Shown: in pieces, positions 30,223 through 40,300 of the stretch
How the letters are laid out: every line of letters begins with the position of its first letter
Position numbering within the stretch: the first letter of the stretch is position 1
DNA from: Ulota crispa
Lineage: Eukaryota; Streptophyta; Bryopsida; Orthotrichales; Orthotrichaceae
Length of the DNA stretch: 64,000 nucleotides
Direction: 5' to 3'
Assembly: GCA_963920765.1 (NCBI GenBank)
Contig: OY987242.1
Location: 25,692,002 to 25,756,001, forward strand
Position numbers and translations under genes: made by a program
Notes under the pieces: generated by a model
The model's database searches: none
What the model saw: only the letters and a program-made list of their open reading frames with translations
What the model was told of the DNA's origin: nothing

Positions 30223-31133
30223 GTACAGTACCCGGAAGTAAACATACGTACTGCACTTTTTATGGTAGTGAAAAACTTGCCTAAAATTTGTATGATATAA
30301 AGTATAATTGACATTTTTGTGTTGTGTATCGTAATTTTGTAATTCTTATGTAATCTCAAACAAGTATACCAAATTTTAGTTTCAGAAAACATGAATTTCA
30401 TTTTTAATGGATTTTTTTGTATCAAATTTATGGTTTGTACATGATAATTGATTGAAAAACATTGGTGATGAATTTTTCAGATTTAATTGCATGGGTGTAT
30501 AGGTAACATCCATATGCATATCCTCCATGCTAAAAAGAAGCCCCTTAAGCAACAAAAATGTGATCTTCAAACGATTTAGTCAATTTTTGTGTGACTTGTG
30601 ATATGTCCAAAATTTTGTAAAATAGTTTTCTTTATTTTTGAACTTTTTTCTCACCAAGTAAACATAGTATCATGTTCAAAACCACAAACTTAGTCACAAT
30701 ATATGAGTCAAACAACAAAAATTGATTGTCATAAAAATATCTTTTTTACAAAATTTTGGACATATTGCAAGTCACACTAAATCCTTTGAAGATCACATTT
30801 TTGTTGCTTAAGAGGTTTCTTTTTAGCATGGAGGATGTGCATATGGATGTTACGTATACACCCATGCAATCAAATCTCAAAAATTCATCACCAATGTTTT
30901 TCAATTAGTTATCATGTACAAACCATAAATTTGGTACAAAAAAATTCATTAAAGATGGAGTTTAGGTTTTCTGAAACTAAAATTTGATATGCTTGATAAG
31001 AATTGCATAAAGATTACAAAATTATGAAGCACAACAAAAAAATGCCATTTATACCTTGTATTATGCAAGTTAAAAGCCAAGTTCTTTGGCTGTCAAAACA
31101 GCTGGTGCGTGTGTTTACTTACGGGTATGGTAC
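30223..31133. mobile_element. Long palindromic (foldback) element, about 911 bp
   Basis: Two arms of more than 350 bp pair with each other. The left end reads GTACAGTACCCGGAAGTAAA and the right end reads its near complement, TTTACTTACGGGTATGGTAC. Inner blocks such as GCAACAAAAATGTGATCTTC and its complement near 30790-30810 keep the pairing going to a short spacer at about 30630-30730. A transcript would form a long hairpin. No coding capacity. Confidence 0.85.
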
Positions 31134-31323
31134 AATATGCATGGTGTAATGCCAATGGAAAAACTACAAGGGGTTTAAAATTTTAATCCTTGAGTACCCT
31201 TTAATTCTTGAAAAGTTGTACCCTTGAAAATTAATTTACTAGAGATGATTATGTTAGACAATCATTTTGGACCTTGCAACTTTGCACCATGTTTTGTTTG
31301 ATGGCACTATATAAGATTAACCC

Positions 31324-32660
31324 TTAATCCCTAAATGTCGAGGAGGACAAAAAATGACCTCTAGCTTTGCAAAAAAGATTCTGCGATTCAGAAAAAATTT
31401 GTTTTTCATCTAGTTTTTTCTGAGAAGTGATCACAAACGCATGGTCCATCATGGAAGACAAAAAATTACCTCTTGAGATGCATTCATTTTTTTTTGTAAC
31501 CCAAATTGTGATAAGATTCAAAAACATGGTGTTAGCTCCCAAGCTGCCCTTCTTGCAATTTTTAGGAGGGCACCATATACTGTTGACTTTTCCAACTTTT
31601 TGAAGCAATACTACTAGTGCTCATGTGCAAAACACTGTAGAATGCTACAAGCAGGGCAAGGCATGGTTATCCATCTGTCCTTTAAGGGTTAACCCCTAAA
31701 TGCCCAAAGCACCCAATTTGGGTGTCTGCAAAACTTTGAAGACAAATAAAATCTTATCAAATCACTATTTTTGGTATTTTTTTTTAGTACATAAGTTTGT
31801 TTTGAAATTTGTTTTCAACATCAAAAATCTGATTTTGAAAACGAATGTTCATGATTTCTATTCAAGATTTTGTACAGGTGTGTCCATTGCAATCTTGAGT
31901 TTTTTAGTGTTCAAAGATCTTGAAAATGAGCCTCAAATACACTAGAGCTTGGAGAAAAATTTGGATAAAAAATCCATTAAAAAAATACAAGAGTAGATTT
32001 TGAAAGTCGTAAATTGGTTGAAGTTAAACATGTAATTTGACATGTGAAATGAGGATTAGAAGAATTTAAGTCACTTTTGCAATTTTGCTACCCTCATGTT
32101 CAAACGTTATAATCTTTCAAACTATAAGGGATATTGTTGTGTTTTCTTTTTCCATGTAATCTCTAACATGTCAAGTTTAAATTTGTACAGTTACATTTAA
32201 AAAAACTTGATGAGATGATTGAAAATGTTGGTTGATTGTTCACTTTCTTGAAAATGCCAAGAAGTTTAGAAAGGCCTTGGGCATTTAGGGGTTAAATGTT
32301 GGGCTGGTCCCCACAACCAGCCCGCTATAGTAACTTCTACAATGTTTTTCGGGAATTTCAGTACTATGATTGGTGTAGCAAGTGTCCAGCTTTTATAATA
32401 TTGTTTCTAAAAGTTGCAAAAGTGAATAGTACAAGCTAATCTTGCAAGAATTGCAAGAAGGGCAGTATGAATCTTCTCACAATTTGGATTATCTAAAAAT
32501 ATGAATGTATTTGATGAAGTTGTTTTTTGCCTTCCATGATGGAGCATGTGTTTATGATCACTTTTGGGAAAAAATCAAATGAAAATCTGCTTTTTTTGTT
32601 ACACAAAATGTTTTTTCAAAGGCAAAGGACAAAATGTCCTTTTGGACGTTTAGGGGTTAA
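31324..32660. mobile_element. Palindromic TTAA-bounded element split by a nested insertion
   Basis: Left terminus TTAATCCCTAAATGTC and right terminus GACGTTTAGGGGTTAA are inverted repeats. The left part (31324-31688) and right part (32296-32660) are long reverse complements of each other, for example CATCATGGAAG near 31447 against CTTCCATGATG near 32532. Between them lies a second complete TTAA element. The right half also matches 59690-60051. Confidence 0.8.
31689..32295. mobile_element. TTAA-bounded element nested inside the 31324-32660 element
   Basis: The termini TTAACCCCTAAATGCCCAA and TTGGGCATTTAGGGGTTAA are a perfect 19-bp inverted repeat with TTAA on both sides. It interrupts the surrounding palindromic element, so it inserted later. 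Parts of its right half resemble the element at 47604-48584 (the TTATAATCTTTCAA block). Confidence 0.85.
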
Positions 32661-34498
32661 GAAATGCATTGTTGTTCATTTATCTAAAATTGTTCTTTTT
32701 GAATAATGGTAGTTACGTGTTCTTTGTGATTGAAATTTTTGAGTGAAAATAGGAGCAAATGGGATCACTTCTCCATGGAGAAGATGTGACACCCCTTTTA
32801 TAGAGAATGGAGAATAGTTTACCTAGAGAAAGAGTTTTACCCTAAACCACAAGGAGCAATGAGGGGAGTGCAAGAGGAGTAAAACAACAGAGATAAAAAT
32901 AGGAGGCTTGAGGTGAAAAGTTACCCGAGAACACTCTCCTTCTCCATTCTTTGTTACTGAGGCCGGAGACAAAATTTTCCCCAACCTCATGAAATCCTCC
33001 CCCCGTGAATAGCGCTATGACCACCATTGCAGCGTTCTCTGATCTTGGAGAAAACCAAAACCTTCTTGTGACTACCCCTAATATATAGAACTACTTCTTT
33101 TCCAATTCCTACCCTTTTGAGGCTCAAGCAGAGTTGCACTATATTAGATTTATTTGATCAAACTTTATTCTCTCCTATAAGATGTTTTTTTCTAGCATTG
33201 AATTGAACTTGTAAAAATTAAAACTCATTAAGTCTAATTGTTATTCATTTTCATGAGTCTTTAAGAATCTCAAATAGTGAGCATGTTACAGTATTTGTCA
33301 GTTTTGAAGGTCAAAGCATAAATTAAATTATTCAGTAATTTTGCTTTTCAAATGTTGAAGTGTAAATTTCATCTACTCAATACAAAATAAAATATTTTGA
33401 TAAATTTTAATTACAAAATCCAACCTAAAAGTGCTCATAGATTTTGTCACAACTAAGAAATCTAAGCTAATCATGTGTGCTTACTATGCATTAAATCTTA
33501 TGATAAATATGTTAAATTGCTTGTACTAGTGGCTTATTGCCAAACAAGTTCACTAGGGCTAAACTATAGCATTTTGAACAATGTCATTAAATTTCTATTA
33601 AAATTCTATTGAACTTCTTTTCAATCTCTAGATAATTGGAAGCAATCAAATTTGTGGTTGTGTCTTTAGTTCTAGATTTTTATTCTAAAAATAATATCCA
33701 ATTGAAGGTGTTTTATAATTCTAAACCAAACTTTTCAAGTACAAAAAGAGAAGACCTAGCAATATTGTTCAAACTTGCAAAGTTGGATTTTGTTTGGTTT
33801 ATGATTACTACTAAAACCATGCTACCTTTGTTTTGGAAAGGGTATAAAAATACAATATTAGATTTAAGCTCAAGCTTTCAAAATATAATTTGGGTTCATT
33901 TGTGGCAATAATTTCCAATCAAAATTTGTGACTACTAGATTCCCAATTCTTTTTAAAGTACCTAAGTGACTTCAATACACCTAAAATAAAATATAGTCAC
34001 AATAAAATAAAATAAGGTAAGAATACCATAAACCATTGCTCACTCTCTACAAGGAGAAGTAGACTATTATGAAGCCAACAATAGCTTACTCTGAAAAGGA
34101 TTCCAAAAGATTTTGAAAAGATGCTATTTTCTCGCATTTGATTGGTTCATAGTTGTTTTGGAACAAGGTTCTAGAGGTAACCATTTAAAATACACCTATG
34201 AAACAAGAATGGGGTCCCAATGAAGAATCCACATTTATATTGCATAAAATATTCATTCTTCAATAAATGTTTTTTTTTTTTTTTTTTTTTTCTTTTCATT
34301 CTTCCTTATCCTTGTTTCTGCACAAATTGAGCTAGATTTCTCAAGAAATACCCCATATCTTATGAGGTTTAATGGCTTATTTTAAGCGTTTATGGTATTT
34401 CTACCTTAGTAGATCCTAGAGACAATCAAGGTTTGACGCAGTTCAAGGCAATTCCGTATTTTAAGGAAGGCCAAAAAGGACCCTATAACCGCTGAATA
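32661..34498. other. AT-rich intergenic DNA
   Basis: There is no gene-like open frame. A pure T run of about 22 bases lies at about 34269-34290. A segment near 32780-33060 with GGAGAAG/CTTCTCC words is slightly GC-richer and unassigned. Confidence 0.45.
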
Positions 34499-34524
34499 AT
34501 GGCTATGCTGCTGAGTTGGCACGC

Positions 34525-34532
34525 CACGTCAC
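34525..34532 (+). promoter_or_regulatory. ACGT element (CACGTCAC) near the PSS leader start
   Basis: GCCACGTCACG reads TGACGTGG on the other strand. This fits the bZIP-type TGACGTGR element known from ER-stress promoters. The match is eight bases only. It may lie in the promoter or just inside the leader, because the transcription start is not known. Confidence 0.3.
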
Positions 34533-34539
34533 GATCTCT

Positions 34540-34735
34540 CTCTCCCAAAGGAAGACCAGTTACCGTCGAGCCTCCAAAGCCACCCTCACGGCCCATGCTC
34601 TGCTTCAAATCCTCACGTTCCTTTCACAAACCACTGCTCTTTTTTTGCTCTTTTCTCCAAACAAAAACGCTCTCTCACCAGCTGCCGACCATTACTATTT
34701 CCAGACAGTTCTTAATCCTCTCACAATTTTCTATC
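34540..34735 (+). other. Non-coding leader exon 1 of the PSS gene
   Basis: A relatively GC-rich, C-rich segment ends at a strong donor (TTCTATC followed by GTAAGTTC at 34736). It precedes the leader exon at 35768-35863. The 5' edge is not visible. Confidence 0.45.
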
Positions 34736-35210
34736 GTAAGTTCCACATACTATCCGTCCTGTTCATTCACCTCTCAAACTAACCTCTAAGATTTTGCATT
34801 TTGTTGCACAAAATTAGCAAAGTCTAGACGCTTAATGTGCGCTGCAGTACCGGATCCAAAATCTATTCAGGAGATGTATTGAAGTTCTTATTCTCATGTT
34901 TATTTTCTTATGATGTGAGCTCTGCGAGCTTTCTTGCACGGCTTCTAGGATTTCTAAGATTTTACATTTTACTTTAAAGTATAAGCAAATCTAGACAAGT
35001 GCTGTGCGGTGTAGTAAGTCGATTCAAAAGATGGGTTTAGTTTTTTTATTCTCGTATGTTCGAATTGGCTTAGCCTTACAATGTGAGCTCTTCACTTGAA
35101 ATCAGAGTAAAGCTTAAGCTGCGCGTTGTCGACTTGCACGATTTCTTAGGGTTTCTGATAATCATGTTTGATGTTGCTAGCTAGCAACTGCTTTGGAACG
35201 GATTTGATTG

Positions 35211-35587
35211 AAGGTAGCAGCGCCCATAACCGTCAAATTAAGGGTTTTGAACATGATAATTATTAATAAACATCTAGCAAATTATAGGATCCTATTAGGA
35301 AAAGAAAGATGATGAATTTGCACTTTTGAATGTATTATTTGGATACTGTGAGAATAAGTTGTGAAATTTTAAAGAGCGGACTGCACTTGCAAATAATACC
35401 AACACTAAGGTTGGTATCATGTTCACATGTTGTACATCATTGTAATTACACCTATTCACTTCCACAGATTTTTCAAAATTTTAGAGGTGATGGTTATGGG
35501 GGTTCGAATCCCTTTCCATCAGTAAGTAGGGTAATTAGTTAACCTTTTTTAAAACAAAATAGTGATGGTTATGGGTGTTGCTACCTT
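35211..35587. mobile_element. MITE family B, copy 3, inside a leader intron of the PSS gene
   Basis: Left terminus AAGGTAGCAGCGCCCATAAC and right terminus TTATGGGTGTTGCTACCTT are inverted repeats. It lies in the intron between leader exons 1 and 2. It is longer than the other copies because of a 61-bp insertion plus duplication at 35501-35575. Confidence 0.85.
35501..35561 (+). mobile_element. tRNA-like 3' fragment inserted into the MITE with a 14-bp target duplication
   Basis: GTGATGGTTATGGG occurs at 35487-35500 and again at 35562-35575. The 61 bp between are absent from the other family B copies. The insert opens GGTTCGAATCCCTTTCCATC, which looks like a tRNA T-arm and 3' acceptor strand. 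It ends in a T-run then AAAACAAAATA. This fits retroposition of a tRNA-end or SINE fragment. No full tRNA gene is present. Confidence 0.65.
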
Positions 35588-35767
35588 ACTTTGTTTTATT
35601 CACAAGGTTTTATTGTGACGTTTGTGAGTTTCTTTACGCGGTTGTATGAAAATTAAGAAATTCTGAGTATGCGTGAGATTGATGTCTGAAACCCTGGGTG
35701 AAGGTCTCATTCACACGCTCTTTGAATGAAGTATTTGATTTGAATTTTTTTGATGTTTGTTTTGCAG

Positions 35768-35863
35768 ATTCGTTTTTTTGCTTGTTCCATTACGACGATT
35801 GTGCACGAAAGAGGTGTTAATAACGGCAACAAGTGGCACCTAAGTTCTTGCGAGTATTAATCG
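35768..35863 (+). other. Non-coding leader exon 2 of the PSS gene
   Basis: It lies between an acceptor (TTTTGCAG) and a donor (TCG followed by GTGAGATG). It contains no ATG that could act as the main start. It is inferred from splice consensus only. Confidence 0.4.
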
Positions 35864-36180
35864 GTGAGATGGTAAAATATTGAACTTTCAACCTAGTCAT
35901 TTCTAGACTACTTATTTAGTTAAATCTGGTCTATTGACGGGCTGTTAGCCTTTATTCAGGTTGTGGATTTGGGATCAGAACCCTATGGTGAACTTGTTTT
36001 AAATTTTTGGTGTGTTTTATACGTGGATGCCGTTTGTTTTTTTTCATTTTTGTCGCTTATAAAAATAGTTTCTAATGATAGTTTAGAGTTAAGATGCTTT
36101 ATTGACGGCCTGACAGCTGCTTAACATTTGTGCTCTGTTACTTCTAGACAACTTCTAGACAATGATTTGGAGTAGGATTT

Positions 36181-36693
36181 CTTTAGGGAATTGATATGTG
36201 CACACCGGGAGGTTGATATATGCACACCCCCTGGGGTTAAATTACAGATTTCTACCATCAAAAAGCTGAATTTGAGAATTTTGAATTTCAGATTTGGACT
36301 TGGAGATCATGATTTAGTCTAGAACTATAGAAAAGGTTGCAATTGAACAACACCCAATGAAAAAGCTTATCTTTTTGTGCAAACAAAAGTAAAAGTAACA
36401 CTTTTCCTAGTCTAAAATCATAAAAAGGTTGCAATTGAACAACACCCAATGAAAAAGTTTATCTATTTTTACAAACAAAAGTAAAAATAATACTTTTCCC
36501 CCTAGCTAAGCTTTTGCATTGGGTGTTGTTCAATTGCAACTGTTTTTATGGTTCTAGACAAAATCATGGTCTCTAAGTCCAAATCTGAATTCAAAATTCT
36601 CAAATTCAGCTTTTTGATGGTAGAAATCTGTAATTTACTTCCGAGGGGGTGTGCGTATATCAACCCCGGTGTGCACATATCAATTCCCTAAAG
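36181..36693. mobile_element. Foldback element, about 513 bp, in a PSS leader intron
   Basis: The left end CTTTAGGGAATTGATATGTG and the right end CACATATCAATTCCCTAAAG are perfect complements. Pairing continues inward through AAAGCTGAATTTGAGAATTT and the CAATTGAACAACACCCAATG block. The centre carries an extra partial duplication of the GGTTGCAATTGAAC block. No coding capacity. Confidence 0.85.
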
Positions 36694-36863
36694 TTTTGGT
36701 GTTTTTAAACGTGGATATTGTTTGTTTATTTTTCATTTTTGGCGCTTCTAAAAAAATAGTTTCTAATGTTATTTTAGAGTTAAGAGGCTTTGTTGACGGC
36801 CCGACAGCAGCTTAACATTTATGCTCTGTTACTTCTAGAAAACTTGTAGACTATGATTCGGAG

Positions 36864-37178
36864 TAAGGTAGCAACACCCATAATCATCACTGTACCCATA
36901 ACCATCACCTCTAAGATCTTGAAAAATCTGTGGAATTGAATAGGTGTAATTACAACAATGTACAACATGTGAACATGAAACCTTAATGTTGGTATTAATT
37001 GCAATTGCAGTCGGCTCTTTAAAAATTCACAATTTATTCTCACAATATCCAAATAATACAATTGAAAGTGCAAACTCATCATTTGTCTCTTGGAGGATCC
37101 TACAATTTGCTAGATGTTTATTAATAATCATCTTGTTCAAAACCCTTAATTTGACAGTTATGGATGCTGCTACCTTAA
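36864..37178. mobile_element. MITE family B, copy 4
   Basis: Left terminus TAAGGTAGCAACACCCATAA and right terminus TTATGGATGCTGCTACCTTA are inverted repeats. The internal sequence matches the other three copies. It sits between two copies of the leader-intron direct repeat. Confidence 0.85.
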
Positions 37179-37321
37179 TGATATTTTAGAGTTACGAGGC
37201 TTTGTTGACGGCCAGACGGCAGCTTAACATTTGTGCTCTGTTGATTCTAGAAAGCTTATAGACAATGATTTGGAGTCGGATCTCTTAAATTTTAGTTCTT
37301 CTTTGAATATTAGGGCGAGGA

Positions 37322-37363
37322 ATGATCAGGCTGTTACTCCGTCGAAACAGAGCACTTTGGTAA
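37322..37363 (+). other. 13-codon upstream ORF just before the PSS start
   Basis: In the same exon as the main start, an ATG at 37322 opens MIRLLLRRNRALW and stops at 37361-37363, 15 bp before the main ATG. An intact uORF this close usually reduces initiation at the main start. The effect is inferred. Conservation has not been checked. Confidence 0.55.
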
Positions 37364-37378
37364 ATTGGCAAGATTGTT

Positions 37379-40300
37379 ATGGGGAGAGAAATCAGCTTCT
37401 CCGAGGATGAGGATTCAAGCGGCGGTGGCCAAGTCGGGATATTTTCCTTGGAACATCATGATGGGAGTGTCGATGCTCGGAGGGAAGCAGATGGAAATGA
37501 CGGTGCTGGAGTCAAGAAACTAGAGCGGGAGGACAGTGAATCGAAGGCGTGGAGTATCATGAGTGACCTGGATCCATGGACAGCCTGGTTTTACAAGCCC
37601 CACACAGTCACAGTTCTTATTGTTGGAGCTGGCCTTCTTGTGTACATATTCTATCCCTTTACCTTTTTTGATGGATACGGATTTGCGGTTATTTCGCAAA
37701 ATTTTCACTGTTATTGTGATTGTGGTAGAAGCCTCCTTCAGTTTTCCTTTTCCGTTGTTGCATGTATACAACCCATTTTTGGGCTAATTCCCTTCTCATA
37801 AGGTAGTGTGCTCGTAAACTTTCCATCTGAGGGCTGAAATTGAATTTTGGGGAGGTCAACTTCTTGAACTATTTTTCAGTAAATCTTCCTTGAAAGACAA
37901 GAAGAATTGACATCTAACCCGAGCTGTTTCATTTTTTTTGGAGCTTTGTGGAATTAGTTATGAAATTTTGAGGTGGAAAGGACATAGGTCTCTAAAACCG
38001 CCCACCTCCTCAAATGCACATTGTCTGTAGATTGTTGAGAGGCTATGAAAAACAGCATGTATCAGCATAGTACATTTGGTGAGGTGAGCAGTTTTAGAGC
38101 CTGAGCGGAATATGAGCAGACTATCTTACTACCAAAAAATGAAACTCTTGCCAAATCCAAGTTTGCTACTTCAACAATTATCAACCTAATTCCTTTTTTT
38201 TAATACTTTAGGTGCTTTTATGGCATATAATATAAATTTTGTAGCGAATCCATTTAACTTTTGCTTTGAAAACTAGTACTTTGGGTAATCGATGACCTAA
38301 CTCTAATTCAAAAACAACTGAAAGCAGTACTTTTAAGAGGGCTGAGAATAATTACTACTTTTAGAATAATCAGAATATAAAATCTCCTTGTTAGTAAATC
38401 AAAGAGGATTCTCATGCACCAGAGAATGCATTCTTTGGATACCATATGCAAAAGTTACAAGGGTTCAAACATTTATTGGTAGATGAATTAAACCTGACAT
38501 GAGTTCCGATGTTGAGGTGGTGTACATCCTCAAAATCAATATGTACCTCTTGTTCAATGTTTTGGAATGTGCATTTAGGTAGGTATAGCAATTAGGTACC
38601 TTTACCTTATATGTTTATGCTCATATGCTAAGTTTCTTTCCATCTTAACCTGTTCAAGCCTAAAATGTGGGGTATGATTACTTTTTTGATGATGATACAT
38701 TTTATTATCTTCTTTGAAGCTTTCTGAATGATTTATCTAAATTCTATAGGCATGAGAGCGGCCACTGTTGGCTATTTGGGCAGTTAGGGGCTGATATGTT
38801 ACTAGTATTTGCCTTATGTGAGCGGAATATGAATAATATCACGTAGAAAGCTGTTCACTCGAGGATTTTTATGTTTTGCCTTGGATATGATTGCATTCGT
38901 GAAGGAATGATTGCTATCTAATTCTGCAGGTGTTATTTGTAATATGCAGGTGGGCAAGCGGTGCCCTTCAGTCCGAAGAGAATGATTTAGACACAGTAAC
39001 TAATGGGAAACGGTAAGTATTTGACTTGATTGTTTTCTCGTTGAAAGCCTAACTAGCCAAGCTTCGTTCCATTAGCCAAGATACTTGTTACGTGGAGGAA
39101 AACCAGAGGAGACGGTGGTGTTTAGTGTTCTCAATCGATTTTAATGAATACTGGGTGTACAGGGGTGTTTTGGCAACAATTGCGGTTTTCTTGGGCTATT
39201 GTCTACTTCAGGCTCCATCCACGTAAGCGAGACATTTCTTATATCCTACGATATGCAGAGTCGTGCAGGGATTTTATTTTTATTTTTTAAGAAGTGTCAA
39301 AGTGGCGATTTAAAATGTTATAGTGGTGCTCCAAATTTCAATATTCATCCACCTATTGGATAGAAAATATCAGATTAACACATATTACATGTCTATAACT
39401 TTGTTTTCATCCACAATTTGGCGATTTCATCCAAGATTATTTTTTAAGTATGAAGCTTTTTTGGCGATTTCATCCAAGTATTTTGTCACATTTTTTAGCC
39501 AGATTTTTTTTTTGGGTGCAATTGAGCACCAAATCGCCAAAAATAAAAAATCACTGGCAGCAACGTTCACACCTGGTCGTGGCAAGACAAAACTGTCGGT
39601 TAGCTCTTGATGCTAATCAGTATTGGCCTTGACTTTTTTCTTTTCAGGGTTCTGATAAGACCGCATCCTGCATTTTGGCGATTCATTCATGGGATAGCAG
39701 TAGTCTATCTTGTCTTCCTCACTTTTCTGCTCTTTCAGGTCTGCTGTTCAATGCACACTCCTTATTACTGTCATGCAACTTTGCGTGTAATTGCATCTCA
39801 TGTTTCAAGGCACTGAATATAATTACTGGATAGCGGATGTCTCTCCTTTTGAGTCAAATGACCCTTTAAAGTAATGATTTAGCTTGATGTGATATATCTG
39901 GATATCGTGGGTAGGCTGCTCATGTTTCAATTAGAGATTTTCAATGTTATCAGCAAGCGAGAATGTACCATCTCGGCTATTCCTAATTTGATAAAGATGA
40001 GCTATTTGAGTTTTCATTCAGCAGTTTACTTATGTGTTGTCCAGAAGCGGGATGATGCACGACAATTTCTGAAGCATCTGCATCCTGACCTTGGTGTTGG
40101 TACTATTCATGATATGCCCTTAACATCTTTATTATGTATCCGTTTTGGAAGATTTGTTGTAAAGTTATGTTTGTTCAGAGGGGCTCTTCTGTTTCTCACT
40201 GATGATTGCTTGGAAGGATGTTTATACATGTTTCTGCTTTAGCACCGGATTTTGGTGCAAGCTGAAAAGCTTACAGAGAGTGACTGACAAAGTTAGATGG

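Larger units (their letters stand above)
36016..37290 (+). repeat. Three direct repeats in a PSS leader intron, each boundary filled by a transposon
   Basis: A block with TTTAGAGTTAAG, TTGACGGCC and CAGCTTAACATTTGTGCTCT (or close variants) recurs at about 36016-36180, 36705-36863 and 37179-37290. The foldback 36181-36693 separates copies 1 and 2. The family B MITE 36864-37178 separates copies 2 and 3. The original array was probably a head-to-tail minisatellite of roughly 165 bp. Confidence 0.8.

Noticed and set aside
34269-34290. Poly-T run as a retroposon tail
   Set aside because: No target duplication or retroposed body can be seen beside it, so slippage in AT-rich DNA is enough.
35487-35530. 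A complete tRNA gene suggested by GGTTCGAATCCC
   Set aside because: Only a T-arm-like and 3' acceptor segment is present. There is no D-arm, anticodon arm or A box at the right distance upstream, which is MITE sequence.
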